This document shows, in pieces, positions 1 to 8,057 of a stretch of DNA of 16,200 nt (positions are counted from its first letter, which is position 1; each line of letters begins with the position of its first letter). A program made the position numbers and the translations under genes. This DNA is from GCA-2746795 sp964643965 (lineage in GTDB: Bacteria > Chloroflexota > Anaerolineae > Promineifilales > Promineifilaceae), in contig CAZXVH010000113.1 of assembly GCA_964643965.1 (NCBI GenBank), positions 1-16,200 of the forward strand. Reading direction: 5' to 3'. The notes beneath the pieces were generated by a model. The model worked only from the letters and a program-made list of their open reading frames with translations. It did no database searches and was not told the DNA's origin.

Positions 1-825
1 GGCAATAAGCCCGTTTTAAAGGGTAAAAGCCTCGCCTTAGTTTTTATGAAACCATCGCTGCGTACCCGCATATCTTTTGAAATGGGCATGGTGCATCTGG
101 GCGGTTATGCGTTTTACTTATCTCCCAACGAAATTAAGATAGGAGGCCGGGAAAGTGTGCCTGATGTAGCCCGGGTATTATCTGGGTATGCGGATGGGGT
201 GGTGGCCCGTGTTTTTGAACACCAACATATCCTGGATTTGGCGGCGTATGCCACCATCCCCGTTATCAATGGACTCTCTGATTATAATCACCCTGCTCAA
301 GGGCTGTCAGATATGTTTACTATTTTAGAAGCAAAGGGAAAAATGAAAGGTCTGCGCCTGGCGTATGTGGGTGACAGCAATAATGTGGCGCGCTCTTTGA
401 TGTTTTGCGCCATGAAGTTGGGCATGCACATGGCAGTGGCTTCGCCGCCCGGATACACGCTCACGGATGAGGATGTAGTTTTGGCAAACAAGATGGCTGT
501 GTCTGGGGCTTCATTGGAGCTATTTGAGGATCCATTAACGGCCGTTCACGATGCCGATATTATTTACACTGATACCTGGACAAGCATGGGACAAGAAGAA
601 GAAACCGCCCAACGATTAAAGGTATTCCCCCCCTTCCAGGTTAACCAGGCTCTCGTCGTTAAAGCCAAACCTGATTGCCTTGTGATGCACTGTCTGCCGG
701 CGCATCGTGGCGAAGAAATCACAGACGAAGTGGCAGATGGCCCAAACTCCCTTCTTTTTACACAAGCGGAAAACCGAATGCATGCCCAAAAAGCCATTTT
801 GGTAAAATTAATGGCAGATGCTTAG
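1..825 (+). CDS. argF: Ornithine carbamoyltransferase, 5'-truncated by window edge
   Basis: Transfers the carbamoyl group from carbamoyl phosphate to ornithine to give citrulline in arginine synthesis; cytosolic. The reading frame is open from base 1, so the first ATG in view (base 46) is internal: it precedes the carbamoyl-phosphate loop KPSLRTR, which sits well inside the family. About 274 residues are visible against a usual 305-315, so some 35-45 N-terminal residues lie outside. Other visible signatures are GGRES, the NHPAQ motif (canonical HPxQ), a WTSMG loop and the ornithine-side HCLPAHRGEEI near the C-terminus. The loop is SLRTR rather than the common STRTR; the related N-acetylornithine transcarbamylases also have SLRTR, but the HCLPA motif favours ornithine as substrate. 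The TPR gene follows after 38 nt on the same strand and may be co-transcribed. Family assignment is firm; the exact substrate slightly less so. Confidence 0.93.
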   Translation, partial: GNKPVLKGKSLALVFMKPSLRTRISFEMGMVHLGGYAFYLSPNEIKIGGRESVPDVARVLSGYADGVVARVFEHQHILDLAAYATIPVINGLSDYNHPAQGLSDMFTILEAKGKMKGLRLAYVGDSNNVARSLMFCAMKLGMHMAVASPPGYTLTDEDVVLANKMAVSGASLELFEDPLTAVHDADIIYTDTWTSMGQEEETAQRLKVFPPFQVNQALVVKAKPDCLVMHCLPAHRGEEITDEVADGPNSLLFTQAENRMHAQKAILVKLMADA

Positions 826-863
826 GTAATTAACAAACGCCTTACCTTCTTGGAGAGTCGTGC

Positions 864-3167
864 ATGGCAAACAATCGAACGCGCTACGAAGAAGCGTTAA
901 ACCGGGGACATTCTTTCAGTTGGGATCAGCGCTGGCAAGAGGCCATACAAGCCTTTGACCTGGCTGTGGCCGAAGATGCCAATGAACCTGCGCCCTACGC
1001 CGGTTTGGGCATGGCTTATCTGGAATTAGACAACCTGGAAAAAGCCCTGGACAACTATAAATTGGCAGCACGCTTCTCCCATGGTGAGGTGATCTACCTG
1101 CGCCAGGTAGCGGACGTACAAGAACGACTCGCCCTGATGGATGACGCCGCCAAAACCTACATGGCTATCGGAGAAATTGAATTAAGCCGAAATCATCTGG
1201 ATGAAGCCATGAACAGTTGGCATCTGGCGGCGCGTTTAGACCCCAACTTGTTACGCGCCCACCAGCGTTTAGCCTCTATTTACCAGCGGCAAGGGTCTGT
1301 CAGAAACGCCATTCAAGAATACCTGGCAATTGCCCGCATCTTGCAAAGCCAGGGCGCCAAAGATAAAGCGTTGCAAGCGTGCCAACTGGCCTTACGGCTC
1401 GATCCGCGCAACCCGGATATTTTGACGGCAATTGAACTCGTCAAGCAAGATGAACCGATCTTTACAGATTCCAAGAGCCAGGTTGCAGCAAAGAGTAAAA
1501 AAAATAAAAACCAGGGCGGCAGGGGCCTGTTACAGCACGTTACCTCTCAATTGGCGCAAGAGGCGCAAAGTTGGCAGCCTGACGGCAAGATAATCGAAAC
1601 AGCCGCGCCCGTGGCGCAAGCCAAAAAAATCGCGATGGCGCAACTGGCAGTAGGCTTGTTCGGAGACGATGACAATGAAGAATCATTGACGCCGGCCGTT
1701 TTGGAAAGAGGCCATCTGATCAGCCAGGCGCTAGACTACCAACGACGTGGACTGGTCAACGAAGCGATAGACGCCTATGAAAAAGCGATTTCATCCGGGC
1801 TGACTGGGGCGGCAGCCCATTTTAATTTGGGGCTTCTCTACCAGGATAAACTGCGCTTTGAAGACGCCATTCAGGAATTTGACATCTCGGTACAAGATCA
1901 GGAGTATCGCCTTGCCAGTTATTTTGCGCTGGGCGAATCGTATCGTGCTCGCGGTATGCTGGAAAAGTCCATTGAAAATTTCATCAATGTGTTAAAAATC
2001 GTAGACCTGGCTACCGTGCGCCATGATCAGGCGGATAGATTGATCGAATTATACGAAAATCTCTCCGACAGCCTGGTCACGCAAGGAGAGCCGGAAAGAG
2101 CCACTGCCTTTGCCAACTCGCTGGTTGATTTTCTTAGCCACAAAGGCTGGGAAGACAAGGTTAAAGACGCCCGTGAACGCCTGGACACCATTTCCGACGC
2201 CGGCATGATGATTTTGGGGGATGTGCTCACGGCCGGTTCTGAACAAGTGCTGGAATCGCTGTTTTTAAGCCAGGAGTATACCCGGCGGCAAATGTACAAT
2301 ACCGCCATTGAAGAAACGTACCGCGCCATTCAACTCTCCCCGGATTATTTACCGGCGCATATCCAATTGGGAGAAGTGCTGGCGAAACAAGGGCGGCATG
2401 AAGCGGCCGCTTCCAAGTTCTTTATGCTCGGCGAAACGTATAAGGCGCGCAACGATATCAACGGCGCGGTGAATTCTTACGAACGGGTATTAGAGCTGAC
2501 GCCTCTGGACCTCTCCGTGCGCGCCCGTTTGATTGATTTGCTGAAGCGGCACGGGCAGATTGACCGCGCCCTGGAGCATTACATGGCCATGGGCGATACC
2601 TATTACCAGATTGCCCAGGTGGATAAAGCGCGAGAAACGTATCAAGACGCGCTGCGTCTGGCGCCGCGTGGTGAACCAAACCATCAATGGAAGGTGAAGG
2701 TTTTACGGGCGATTGCCGATATTGATATGCAGCGTTTTCAATGGCAGCGGGCCTTACCGGCCGTGCGTGAACTGCGGGAACTAGACCCGGAGAATGAGTG
2801 GACAGCGATCACGCTCATTGATTTATATTTTAAAGCGGGGCAACCCAATGCAGCGGTGAAGGAGTTAGATCAATATCTCATGCAGTTGGTACGCCAGGGG
2901 CGGGCGGTTAAAGTAATTGGCATTTTGGAAGATATGATCGAACAACGGCCGTTTGACCCTAATCTGGCTGATCGACTGGTAAGGCTCTACATCCAGCAGA
3001 AACGAGAGCAAGAAGCCGTCACCATCTTAGACAAGCTGGGTGAATCACAACTCGAGGCCGGCGACACGGCCGGCGCTGTACTTACCATTGAAAAAATCTT
3101 AAAATTGAATCCGCCCAATCTCGCCAGCTACCAACAATTGTTAGTGCAGCTTAAAAAGCAGCAATAA
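864..3167 (+). CDS. Large tetratricopeptide-repeat (TPR) protein
   Basis: A 767-residue protein built almost wholly of TPR-type helical hairpins, probably a protein-interaction scaffold; its partner cannot be read from the sequence. Clear repeats occupy about residues 6-195 (phrases such as AYLELDNLEKALDNYKLA and ACQLALRLDPRNP). A basic, low-complexity linker with SKKNKNQ lies around 200-270. A second repeat block spans about 275-365, a third about 470-640, and a weaker fourth runs to the end. No signal peptide, membrane segment or enzymatic motif was seen, so a cytosolic location is likely. The ATG at 864 is supported by GGAGAG at 852-857, six bases upstream. It follows argF by 38 nt and is closed by a palindromic terminator. 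Nothing ties it functionally to arginine synthesis. Confidence 0.88.
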   Translation: MANNRTRYEEALNRGHSFSWDQRWQEAIQAFDLAVAEDANEPAPYAGLGMAYLELDNLEKALDNYKLAARFSHGEVIYLRQVADVQERLALMDDAAKTYMAIGEIELSRNHLDEAMNSWHLAARLDPNLLRAHQRLASIYQRQGSVRNAIQEYLAIARILQSQGAKDKALQACQLALRLDPRNPDILTAIELVKQDEPIFTDSKSQVAAKSKKNKNQGGRGLLQHVTSQLAQEAQSWQPDGKIIETAAPVAQAKKIAMAQLAVGLFGDDDNEESLTPAVLERGHLISQALDYQRRGLVNEAIDAYEKAISSGLTGAAAHFNLGLLYQDKLRFEDAIQEFDISVQDQEYRLASYFALGESYRARGMLEKSIENFINVLKIVDLATVRHDQADRLIELYENLSDSLVTQGEPERATAFANSLVDFLSHKGWEDKVKDARERLDTISDAGMMILGDVLTAGSEQVLESLFLSQEYTRRQMYNTAIEETYRAIQLSPDYLPAHIQLGEVLAKQGRHEAAASKFFMLGETYKARNDINGAVNSYERVLELTPLDLSVRARLIDLLKRHGQIDRALEHYMAMGDTYYQIAQVDKARETYQDALRLAPRGEPNHQWKVKVLRAIADIDMQRFQWQRALPAVRELRELDPENEWTAITLIDLYFKAGQPNAAVKELDQYLMQLVRQGRAVKVIGILEDMIEQRPFDPNLADRLVRLYIQQKREQEAVTILDKLGESQLEAGDTAGAVLTIEKILKLNPPNLASYQQLLVQLKKQQ

Positions 3168-3203
3168 CCACTCACCCTCACTCGTTCTTGGTAAACATGC
3201 CGG

Positions 3204-3240
3204 GTTCGGTAACGGCCGTTACCGAACTCTTTTCTTATTG
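3204..3240 (+). terminator. Palindromic Rho-independent-type terminator after the TPR gene
   Basis: Bases 3204-3227 form a perfect 24-nt palindrome centred on AACGGCCGTT (arm GTTCGGTAACGG), followed by a T-rich stretch (CTCTTTTCTTATT). It lies 36 nt past the TPR stop. The core is the same decamer that recurs across the window. Confidence 0.65.
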
Positions 3241-3277
3241 CCATCCTTAAAACAGCGACGTAAGCGCCCGATTCGTG

Positions 3278-3283
3278 TAAAAT
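3278..3283 (+). promoter_or_regulatory. Possible -10 element upstream of cdaA
   Basis: TAAAAT at 3278-3283 matches the sigma70 -10 consensus at five of six positions, 39 nt before the cdaA start and after the upstream terminator. The -35 position 17 nt further up (GCGACG) matches only three of six, so this is a weak call. The wider gap 3168-3322 holds the terminator and nothing else recognised. Confidence 0.25.
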
Positions 3284-3322
3284 CCTGGATGTAGTAAGAG
3301 AAATGGCAGCGAACGAACCCGC

Positions 3323-4135
3323 ATGGACAACACTTTTTTCGACAACATCTTAAATTACACCACCAGCATCACCCCCTTGGATGTATTGGATATCTTGCTT
3401 GTCACCTTTATCATCTTCGGGCTGCTGCTGCTCATTCGCGGCACCCGCGCCGTGCAAGTGCTGCGCGGCTTCATCCTGTTGGCTCTCATTTTTCTGGTAT
3501 TAGCCAGCATCATCGAACTGCCGGCCTTTAGTTGGCTGGTGCAAACCACCCTGCCCCTTCTGCTCGTATCCATCCCCGTCATCTTTCAACCGGAAATTCG
3601 GCGGGCGCTGGAGCAGTTAGGGCGCACCGGCAGCTTTTTCCGCCTGTTTCAACGCCATGAAACCCGGCCCATTATCCTGGCCGTCAAAGACGCCTGTTTG
3701 CGCCTTTCCCAGCGGCGACATGGCGCTCTCATCGTTTTTGAACGAGACACCGGCTTGCAAGAATACATCGACACCGGCATCTTGATGAACGCCGAAGCCT
3801 CACCCGAACTGCTGTTGACTATCTTCAACAAACATACGGAACTGCATGATGGCGCCGTCATTATTCGCGGCGATTACCTGGCGGCGTCCGCCTGCGTGAT
3901 GCCCCTTTCCACCAGCAGCCTGTCAGACCGGCAGATGGGGCTGCGCCACCGCGCCGCCCTGGGCATCAGTGAGGTCAGCGACGCCGTGGCCGTGGTGGTT
4001 TCTGAGGAAACAGGACAGGTCTCCATTGCCCATAACGGCCGTATCATCCGCCGCCAAGACCCTTCCCGTTTAGATGAAATCCTGGACGCCTTTTTGCAAA
4101 CGGGCAACCTTAAAGGAAAAGGAGGAGAGAAATGA
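3323..4135 (+). CDS. cdaA: Diadenylate cyclase CdaA (c-di-AMP synthase)
   Basis: Condenses two ATP molecules to cyclic di-AMP, a second messenger controlling potassium and osmolyte transport and cell-wall balance. The 270-residue length and layout match membrane-type CdaA. Three hydrophobic segments lie at about residues 19-39, 44-64 and 72-90, followed by a cytosolic DisA_N/DAC domain. The two catalytic motifs are intact: D176-G177-A178 (in HDGAVIIRG) and R208-H209-R210 (in LRHRAALG). The ATG at 3323 places the first membrane helix normally; no strong ribosome-binding site precedes it. The stop overlaps the start of cdaR by 4 nt (ATGA), the classical cdaA-cdaR pairing. The last residues (KGKGGEK) are encoded by the purine-rich stretch that also forms the cdaR ribosome-binding site. 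Confidence 0.95.
   Translation: MDNTFFDNILNYTTSITPLDVLDILLVTFIIFGLLLLIRGTRAVQVLRGFILLALIFLVLASIIELPAFSWLVQTTLPLLLVSIPVIFQPEIRRALEQLGRTGSFFRLFQRHETRPIILAVKDACLRLSQRRHGALIVFERDTGLQEYIDTGILMNAEASPELLLTIFNKHTELHDGAVIIRGDYLAASACVMPLSTSSLSDRQMGLRHRAALGISEVSDAVAVVVSEETGQVSIAHNGRIIRRQDPSRLDEILDAFLQTGNLKGKGGEK
4121..4127 (+). promoter_or_regulatory. Strong ribosome-binding site of cdaR
   Basis: GGAGGAG lies four bases before the cdaR ATG at 4132, inside the last codons of cdaA. It fixes the cdaR start and suggests independent initiation in addition to ATGA coupling. It is the best Shine-Dalgarno match noticed in the window; der, mtaB and res lack one. Confidence 0.7.
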
Positions 4136-5514
4136 AAATTTTCCGCAGCCTCCTCTCTAATCTGGCTACCTTCCTCTTATCCTTGCTCTTAGCCGCCCTC
4201 ATCTGGATTGGCGCGTCTCAGCAGAACGATCCCATCTTGCTGCAATCATTTCAACTGCCCATCGCGGTGGTGGGACAGCCGGAAGACAGCACCTTGACTC
4301 TTTCCACCGACACCTTGATTGTGGTCGCCGAAGCGCCTTCTTCCGTCTTGAGCCGTTTAACCCCTGCTGATTTTTCGGCCACGCTGGATTTAAGCCAGGC
4401 GTCGTTAGGAGAAGAGATAGCGTTGTCGATCAACCCCGTGACCAAAACGCCCGGCGTTACCATCAACACCACCTCCCCAGAAACAGTCAGGGTGCGCTTA
4501 GACCAGCTGATCACCCGAGAAATCCCGGTGGTTTTGGATGTGCGCGGCAGTGTGGCGCGGGGGCATACGCAGGGCGAACCGCTGCTCGAACCGACTGAGA
4601 TTACCGTGGTCGGCACGGCCGGACAGGTGGAACCGCTTGATTTTGCCCGGGTGACGGTGTTCCTCAACAATGTGCGGGAAACGGTGGTAGCTTCCCCCTT
4701 CCCCATTTTTTATGATCGCCAGGGACGAGTGGCCGCCATCAGTGGGCTGGACAGCGTGAGCCATGAATCCGTGCAAGTGACTATACCCATTGCCGAATCG
4801 GCCGATTTTGCCGAGAAGATCATTGGCGTCGATTGGAGCGGCTCCCCGGCCGAAGGCTACCGGCTGCTGGGCATTAGCGTGAATCCGCCCAGCATTTTGC
4901 TGCAAGGGCTGCCCACTCGCTTAACCTCTCTGGCCCAGGTGACGACGGAGCCGATTGACATTACCGGCTTGAAGGAAACCTTTTCGCAGCAAGTGACGCT
5001 GGATTTACCGGCTGGCATTACCATGGATGAAGGACAGGTTATTTCGGTGACGGTGGAGATTGAACCGATTTTATCAACGGCCGTTTACAATCGTCCCATC
5101 GAGTTTCAGGGTGTGGGAACGGGCTTGAGCGCCAGCGCCAAGCCGGAAGAAGCCCGCGTCGTCCTCTTTGGGCCACTGCCCATCCTCGATTCCCTCACCG
5201 AAGACGAGGTGCGCGTCACCGTCGATACCTTTGGCTTGATCACGGGAACCTACAGCCTGGAGCCGGTCGTCACCATCCCGGATCGGGGATTGGAAATGCG
5301 CTCCGTGCAGCCGCCGCTGATTACGGTAGACATCACCTCTACCCTGCCCAATAGTCTGACGATCACCCTGCCTATTACCAAAAGTTCACGGCTCAACACA
5401 GGGGGGATAACGGCCGTGACCATCCCTCCCACTTCTTCAACTAACGCACCATCCCTTTCATCTTTCATCCTTCCTCCTTCATCCTTTATAAATTTAAAGC
5501 AGAACAAATTATGA
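4132..5514 (+). CDS. cdaR: CdaR-like YbbR-domain regulator of CdaA
   Basis: CdaR proteins sit in the membrane beside CdaA and modulate its cyclase activity from outside the cell. This 460-residue protein begins with a single membrane helix (about residues 6-28), followed by beta-rich extracytoplasmic YbbR repeats. I count about four, near 45-125, 130-215, 230-305 and 320-400. Recognisable phrases are REIPVVLDVRG, PTEITVVGTAGQV and PSILLQG. After about residue 405 the protein turns into a Ser/Thr/Pro-rich tail (TIPPTSSTNAPSLSS, then FILPPSSFI) unlike YbbR sequence. That tail is coded by a pyrimidine-rich repeat-like stretch and is probably acquired rather than functional. Both ends overlap neighbours by 4 nt (cdaA and der), so the three genes are almost certainly one transcript. 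Confidence 0.9.
   Translation: MKIFRSLLSNLATFLLSLLLAALIWIGASQQNDPILLQSFQLPIAVVGQPEDSTLTLSTDTLIVVAEAPSSVLSRLTPADFSATLDLSQASLGEEIALSINPVTKTPGVTINTTSPETVRVRLDQLITREIPVVLDVRGSVARGHTQGEPLLEPTEITVVGTAGQVEPLDFARVTVFLNNVRETVVASPFPIFYDRQGRVAAISGLDSVSHESVQVTIPIAESADFAEKIIGVDWSGSPAEGYRLLGISVNPPSILLQGLPTRLTSLAQVTTEPIDITGLKETFSQQVTLDLPAGITMDEGQVISVTVEIEPILSTAVYNRPIEFQGVGTGLSASAKPEEARVVLFGPLPILDSLTEDEVRVTVDTFGLITGTYSLEPVVTIPDRGLEMRSVQPPLITVDITSTLPNSLTITLPITKSSRLNTGGITAVTIPPTSSTNAPSLSSFILPPSSFINLKQNKL
5440..5492 (+). repeat. Pyrimidine-rich TCATCCTT-type low-complexity tract in the cdaR 3' end
   Basis: Short variants of CTTTCATC and CTTCATCC are strung together, giving a near-pure pyrimidine strand that translates as an S/P/F-rich tail. 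Similar tracts are common as dispersed repeats and odd protein tails in environmental bacterial genomes (from memory, not checked). It fills the region where the der ribosome-binding site would be expected. Confidence 0.5.
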
Positions 5515-6884
5515 GCTATAAACCCCTTGTCGCCCTGGTGGGTCGCCCCAACGTGGGCAAATCCACCTTGTTCAACCGCATCGTCGGCCGTCGTCTGGCC
5601 GTCGTTTCCGATGTGCCCGGCACCACCCGTGACCGGCTCTACGCCGACGCCGACTGGGCCGGCAGCGTCTTCACCGTCGTCGATACCGGCGGCATCGAAG
5701 TCACCGAAGGCATTCACACCGAACCGCTCTCCGAAGACTCCGCCCGCTTCCTGCCCCTCATCCGCAGCCAGGCGGCCATCGCCATCCAGGACGCCGATGT
5801 CATCGTGCAGGTGGTAGATGGCGTCGCCGGCATCACCGCCGCCGACCGGGAAGTGGCCGACATCCTGCGCCGCTCAAAAAAACCGATCATCATTGCCGCC
5901 AACAAATTAGAATCCAGCAAAAATTGGGACGCCGCCTATGAATTTTACGAACTGGCGCTGGGCGAAGTGTTTGGCGTCTCTGCGCTGCACGGCTATGGCA
6001 GCGGCGATTTGCTCGACGCCATCGTGGAAGCCATCCCCTTCGTGCCCGAAGATGACGAAGAAGACGACTCCATTCGCATCGCCATCCTGGGCAAACCCAA
6101 CGCCGGTAAATCCACCCTGCTCAACAAACTCATCGGGGAAGAACGAGCCATCGTCAGCCCCATTGCCGGCACCACTCGCGACGCTACCGATACCAAACTC
6201 ACCTGGAACGACCAGGAATTCACGCTCATCGACACGGCCGGTATCCGCCGCCGGGGCAAAATCGATCCCGGCGTAGAAAAATACAGCGTACTGCGGGCCA
6301 TCAAAGCCTTAAATCGAGCCGATGTGGCCCTGCTGCTCATCGACGCCGAAGCGGGCATCACCTCCCAAGACACCCACATCGCCGGTATGCTCACCCAGGA
6401 AAACGCCGGGGTCATCATTTTGGTCAACAAGTGGGACGCCATCGAAAAAGATTCGTTTACCATCTATGAATTCGACAAAGTGATACGCGAGGCGTTGAAA
6501 TTCATCCCTTACGCCCCCATCCTCTACATCTCCGCGCAAACGGGACAGCGCGTCAACAAGATTTTGCCCAAAGTGCTGGAAGTGCAAGAGACGCGCCACA
6601 AACGCATCCCCACCGCCGAGTTAAACAAATGGATGCGCGACGTGACCACGCAGCATCCGCCGCCCAGCAAAAGCGGCCTGCGCGTTAAATTTTTCTACAC
6701 CACCCAGGTTTCCATTGCCCCCCCCACCATGGTCATGTTTGTCAATAAGCCGGAATGGGTGCATTTTAGTTACCAACGTTACCTGGAAAACCGCCTGCGC
6801 GAAGAATATCCGTTTGAAGGCTCTCCGCTGCGCCTCGTCTTCCGCGCCAGAAGCGAAGACCGGTTTGGCGAAGTAAAGAAATAA
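5511..6884 (+). CDS. der: GTPase Der (EngA), 50S ribosome assembly
   Basis: Essential double GTPase that acts in late maturation of the large ribosomal subunit. The 457-residue length is normal for the family (about 435-490). Domain 1 has the P-loop GRPNVGKS at residues 11-18, GTTRDR as G2 and DTGGIE as G3. Domain 2 has GKPNAGKS at 194-201, GTTRD, DTAGIRRRG and NKWD at 306-309. The C-terminal KH-like domain starts near 355 and contains the usual STRY-region equivalents (RVKFFYTTQ, FVNKPEW). The acidic DDEEDD linker between the GTPase domains is also typical. Oddity: the first-domain G4 motif reads NKLE (131-134) instead of NKxD, replacing the aspartate that reads the guanine base. The start overlaps cdaR by 4 nt, with no clear ribosome-binding site, so translation is probably coupled. 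Confidence 0.95.
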   Translation: MSYKPLVALVGRPNVGKSTLFNRIVGRRLAVVSDVPGTTRDRLYADADWAGSVFTVVDTGGIEVTEGIHTEPLSEDSARFLPLIRSQAAIAIQDADVIVQVVDGVAGITAADREVADILRRSKKPIIIAANKLESSKNWDAAYEFYELALGEVFGVSALHGYGSGDLLDAIVEAIPFVPEDDEEDDSIRIAILGKPNAGKSTLLNKLIGEERAIVSPIAGTTRDATDTKLTWNDQEFTLIDTAGIRRRGKIDPGVEKYSVLRAIKALNRADVALLLIDAEAGITSQDTHIAGMLTQENAGVIILVNKWDAIEKDSFTIYEFDKVIREALKFIPYAPILYISAQTGQRVNKILPKVLEVQETRHKRIPTAELNKWMRDVTTQHPPPSKSGLRVKFFYTTQVSIAPPTMVMFVNKPEWVHFSYQRYLENRLREEYPFEGSPLRLVFRARSEDRFGEVKK

Positions 6885-6896
6885 GCGAGTGATCTT

Positions 6897-7964
6897 ATGA
6901 CAGAACATACCACCGACTATTACGTACAAACCATGCCGGGCTTAGAAGAAATCGCCTGGCTGGAAATCCGGGATATGCTGCCCGGCGCTAAATTTGGCGA
7001 GTATCTCTTTGCCAAAGAGCAAAATGGCATCGTCACCTTTTCTTACGCCGGGGAAACGGCCGATCTCAACCAACTGCTCACCAGCGAGGATGAGTTCTTA
7101 CTGGCCTTGTCCCTGCCCAAACTCTCGCGCAGCCGGCGGGATTTGAGCGCCATCCACGAAGCGGTGGCCCGGGGCGAAGCGTTCGGCCGGGCCACCAACC
7201 AGTTCATGCGCTTTCGGCAGTTCAGCCGCCCCCCATCTTACCGCGTCTTTTGCCGTAAATTTGGCGCCCATGATTACCGCCAATCTCATGTGGAACAGGC
7301 GGTGTTGGAAGGTATGATGGCCCGCTATCCACGCTGGCAGCCCACCACAGAGGGGCCGCAGGTGGAGTTGTGGGTCAGTGTACTGGGTTCACAGCTTTTA
7401 TGCGGCTTCCGCATCACCGATAAGCAGTTGAAGAAGCAGCATAAGTTAAGCAAAACGCTGCCCGGCTCTCTGCGTCCGTCGGTGGCGGCGGCCCTGGTGG
7501 GGCTGACGCAGCCGCAAGACGACGATGTGTTTCTGGATCCATTTTGCGGCGATGGGTTGCTGCTGCATGAGCGTAAGCTGTTCGGCCCGTTCCGCCATTT
7601 GTGGGGCGCCAATGAACAGTCGGCGCAGGTGGTGGCGGCCGAAGCCAATTTGAAGCCGAAACGGAGCCATTCACTGCCGCCGAATATCACCCTGGCCACC
7701 TGGGTAGACTTGAAGCTGCCCCTGGAAGACGCTTCGGTGGACAAGATTGCCACCAGTTTGCTGGATATTGAGATTAAGCTTGTCTCTGTTTTTAAGGAGA
7801 TGGCGCGGGTGTTACGGCCGGGAGGAACGGCCGTTGTCCTCAGCAGTGAGTATGACAAAATCAAAGACACCCTGCGCTCCCGCCCCGAACTGGAAATCAT
7901 GACCGGCTACTCCGTTAAACCGGGCAGCCGGTGGGGTCGGATTTATATCATCAAACGGAAATGA
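6897..7964 (+). CDS. THUMP-type class I RNA methyltransferase-like protein (Trm14/RlmL-like)
   Basis: Probably binds RNA and methylates guanine-N2 in tRNA or rRNA, as Trm14- and RlmL-related proteins do; the exact target is unknown. The N-terminal 150-180 residues resemble the ferredoxin-like/THUMP module (start YYVQTMPGLEEIAWLEI). The C-terminal half is a Rossmann methyltransferase. LRPSVAAALVGL leads into the SAM-binding motif D214-P-F-C-G-D-G, and ARVLRPGGTAVVLSS is a typical late-strand signature. The catalytic motif IV, normally NPPF or NLPF-like, appears as TSLLD at the corresponding place (after VDKIA), so catalytic activity is uncertain. The gene follows der by 12 nt and is probably in the same operon. 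The family call is good; the substrate is not determinable. Confidence 0.75.
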   Translation: MTEHTTDYYVQTMPGLEEIAWLEIRDMLPGAKFGEYLFAKEQNGIVTFSYAGETADLNQLLTSEDEFLLALSLPKLSRSRRDLSAIHEAVARGEAFGRATNQFMRFRQFSRPPSYRVFCRKFGAHDYRQSHVEQAVLEGMMARYPRWQPTTEGPQVELWVSVLGSQLLCGFRITDKQLKKQHKLSKTLPGSLRPSVAAALVGLTQPQDDDVFLDPFCGDGLLLHERKLFGPFRHLWGANEQSAQVVAAEANLKPKRSHSLPPNITLATWVDLKLPLEDASVDKIATSLLDIEIKLVSVFKEMARVLRPGGTAVVLSSEYDKIKDTLRSRPELEIMTGYSVKPGSRWGRIYIIKRK

Positions 7965-7970
7965 ATAATA

Positions 7971-8045
7971 ACCGCAGAGAACGCGAAGGACGCAGAGAGT
8001 TAAAACAGGAGATAAACTCTCCGCGCTCCTTGCGTTCTCTGCGGT
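7971..8045. repeat. Palindromic repeat element (31-bp imperfect inverted repeat)
   Basis: Left arm 7971-8001 and right arm 8015-8045 are reverse complements over 31 positions with about five mismatches; the outer 14 bp (ACCGCAGAGAACGC) and inner 7 bp are perfect. The loop is 13 nt. It fills nearly the whole gap between the methyltransferase and mtaB and ends 12 nt before the mtaB start. Elements built on CGCAGAGAACGC are, from memory, common dispersed repeats in environmental genomes. The spurious reverse-strand translation contains CVLRVLCG, a phrase often seen in mis-annotated small proteins. It could act as a transcript hairpin, but no T-run follows on the + strand beyond TATTTTT. Confidence 0.8.
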
Positions 8046-8057
8046 AACTCTATTTTT

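Noticed and set aside
46..825. argF starting at the ATG at base 46
   Set aside because: The frame is open to base 1 and the residues before it (GKSLALVF) are normal family sequence; the gene is cut by the window edge.
5938..6276. + strand overlapping frame of 112 codons inside der (also 5527-5817)
   Set aside because: Proline/serine-rich out-of-frame shadow of der.
7971..8045. CRISPR or tRNA-like structure
   Set aside because: Only one inverted pair, no repeat-spacer periodicity, no anticodon-arm architecture.
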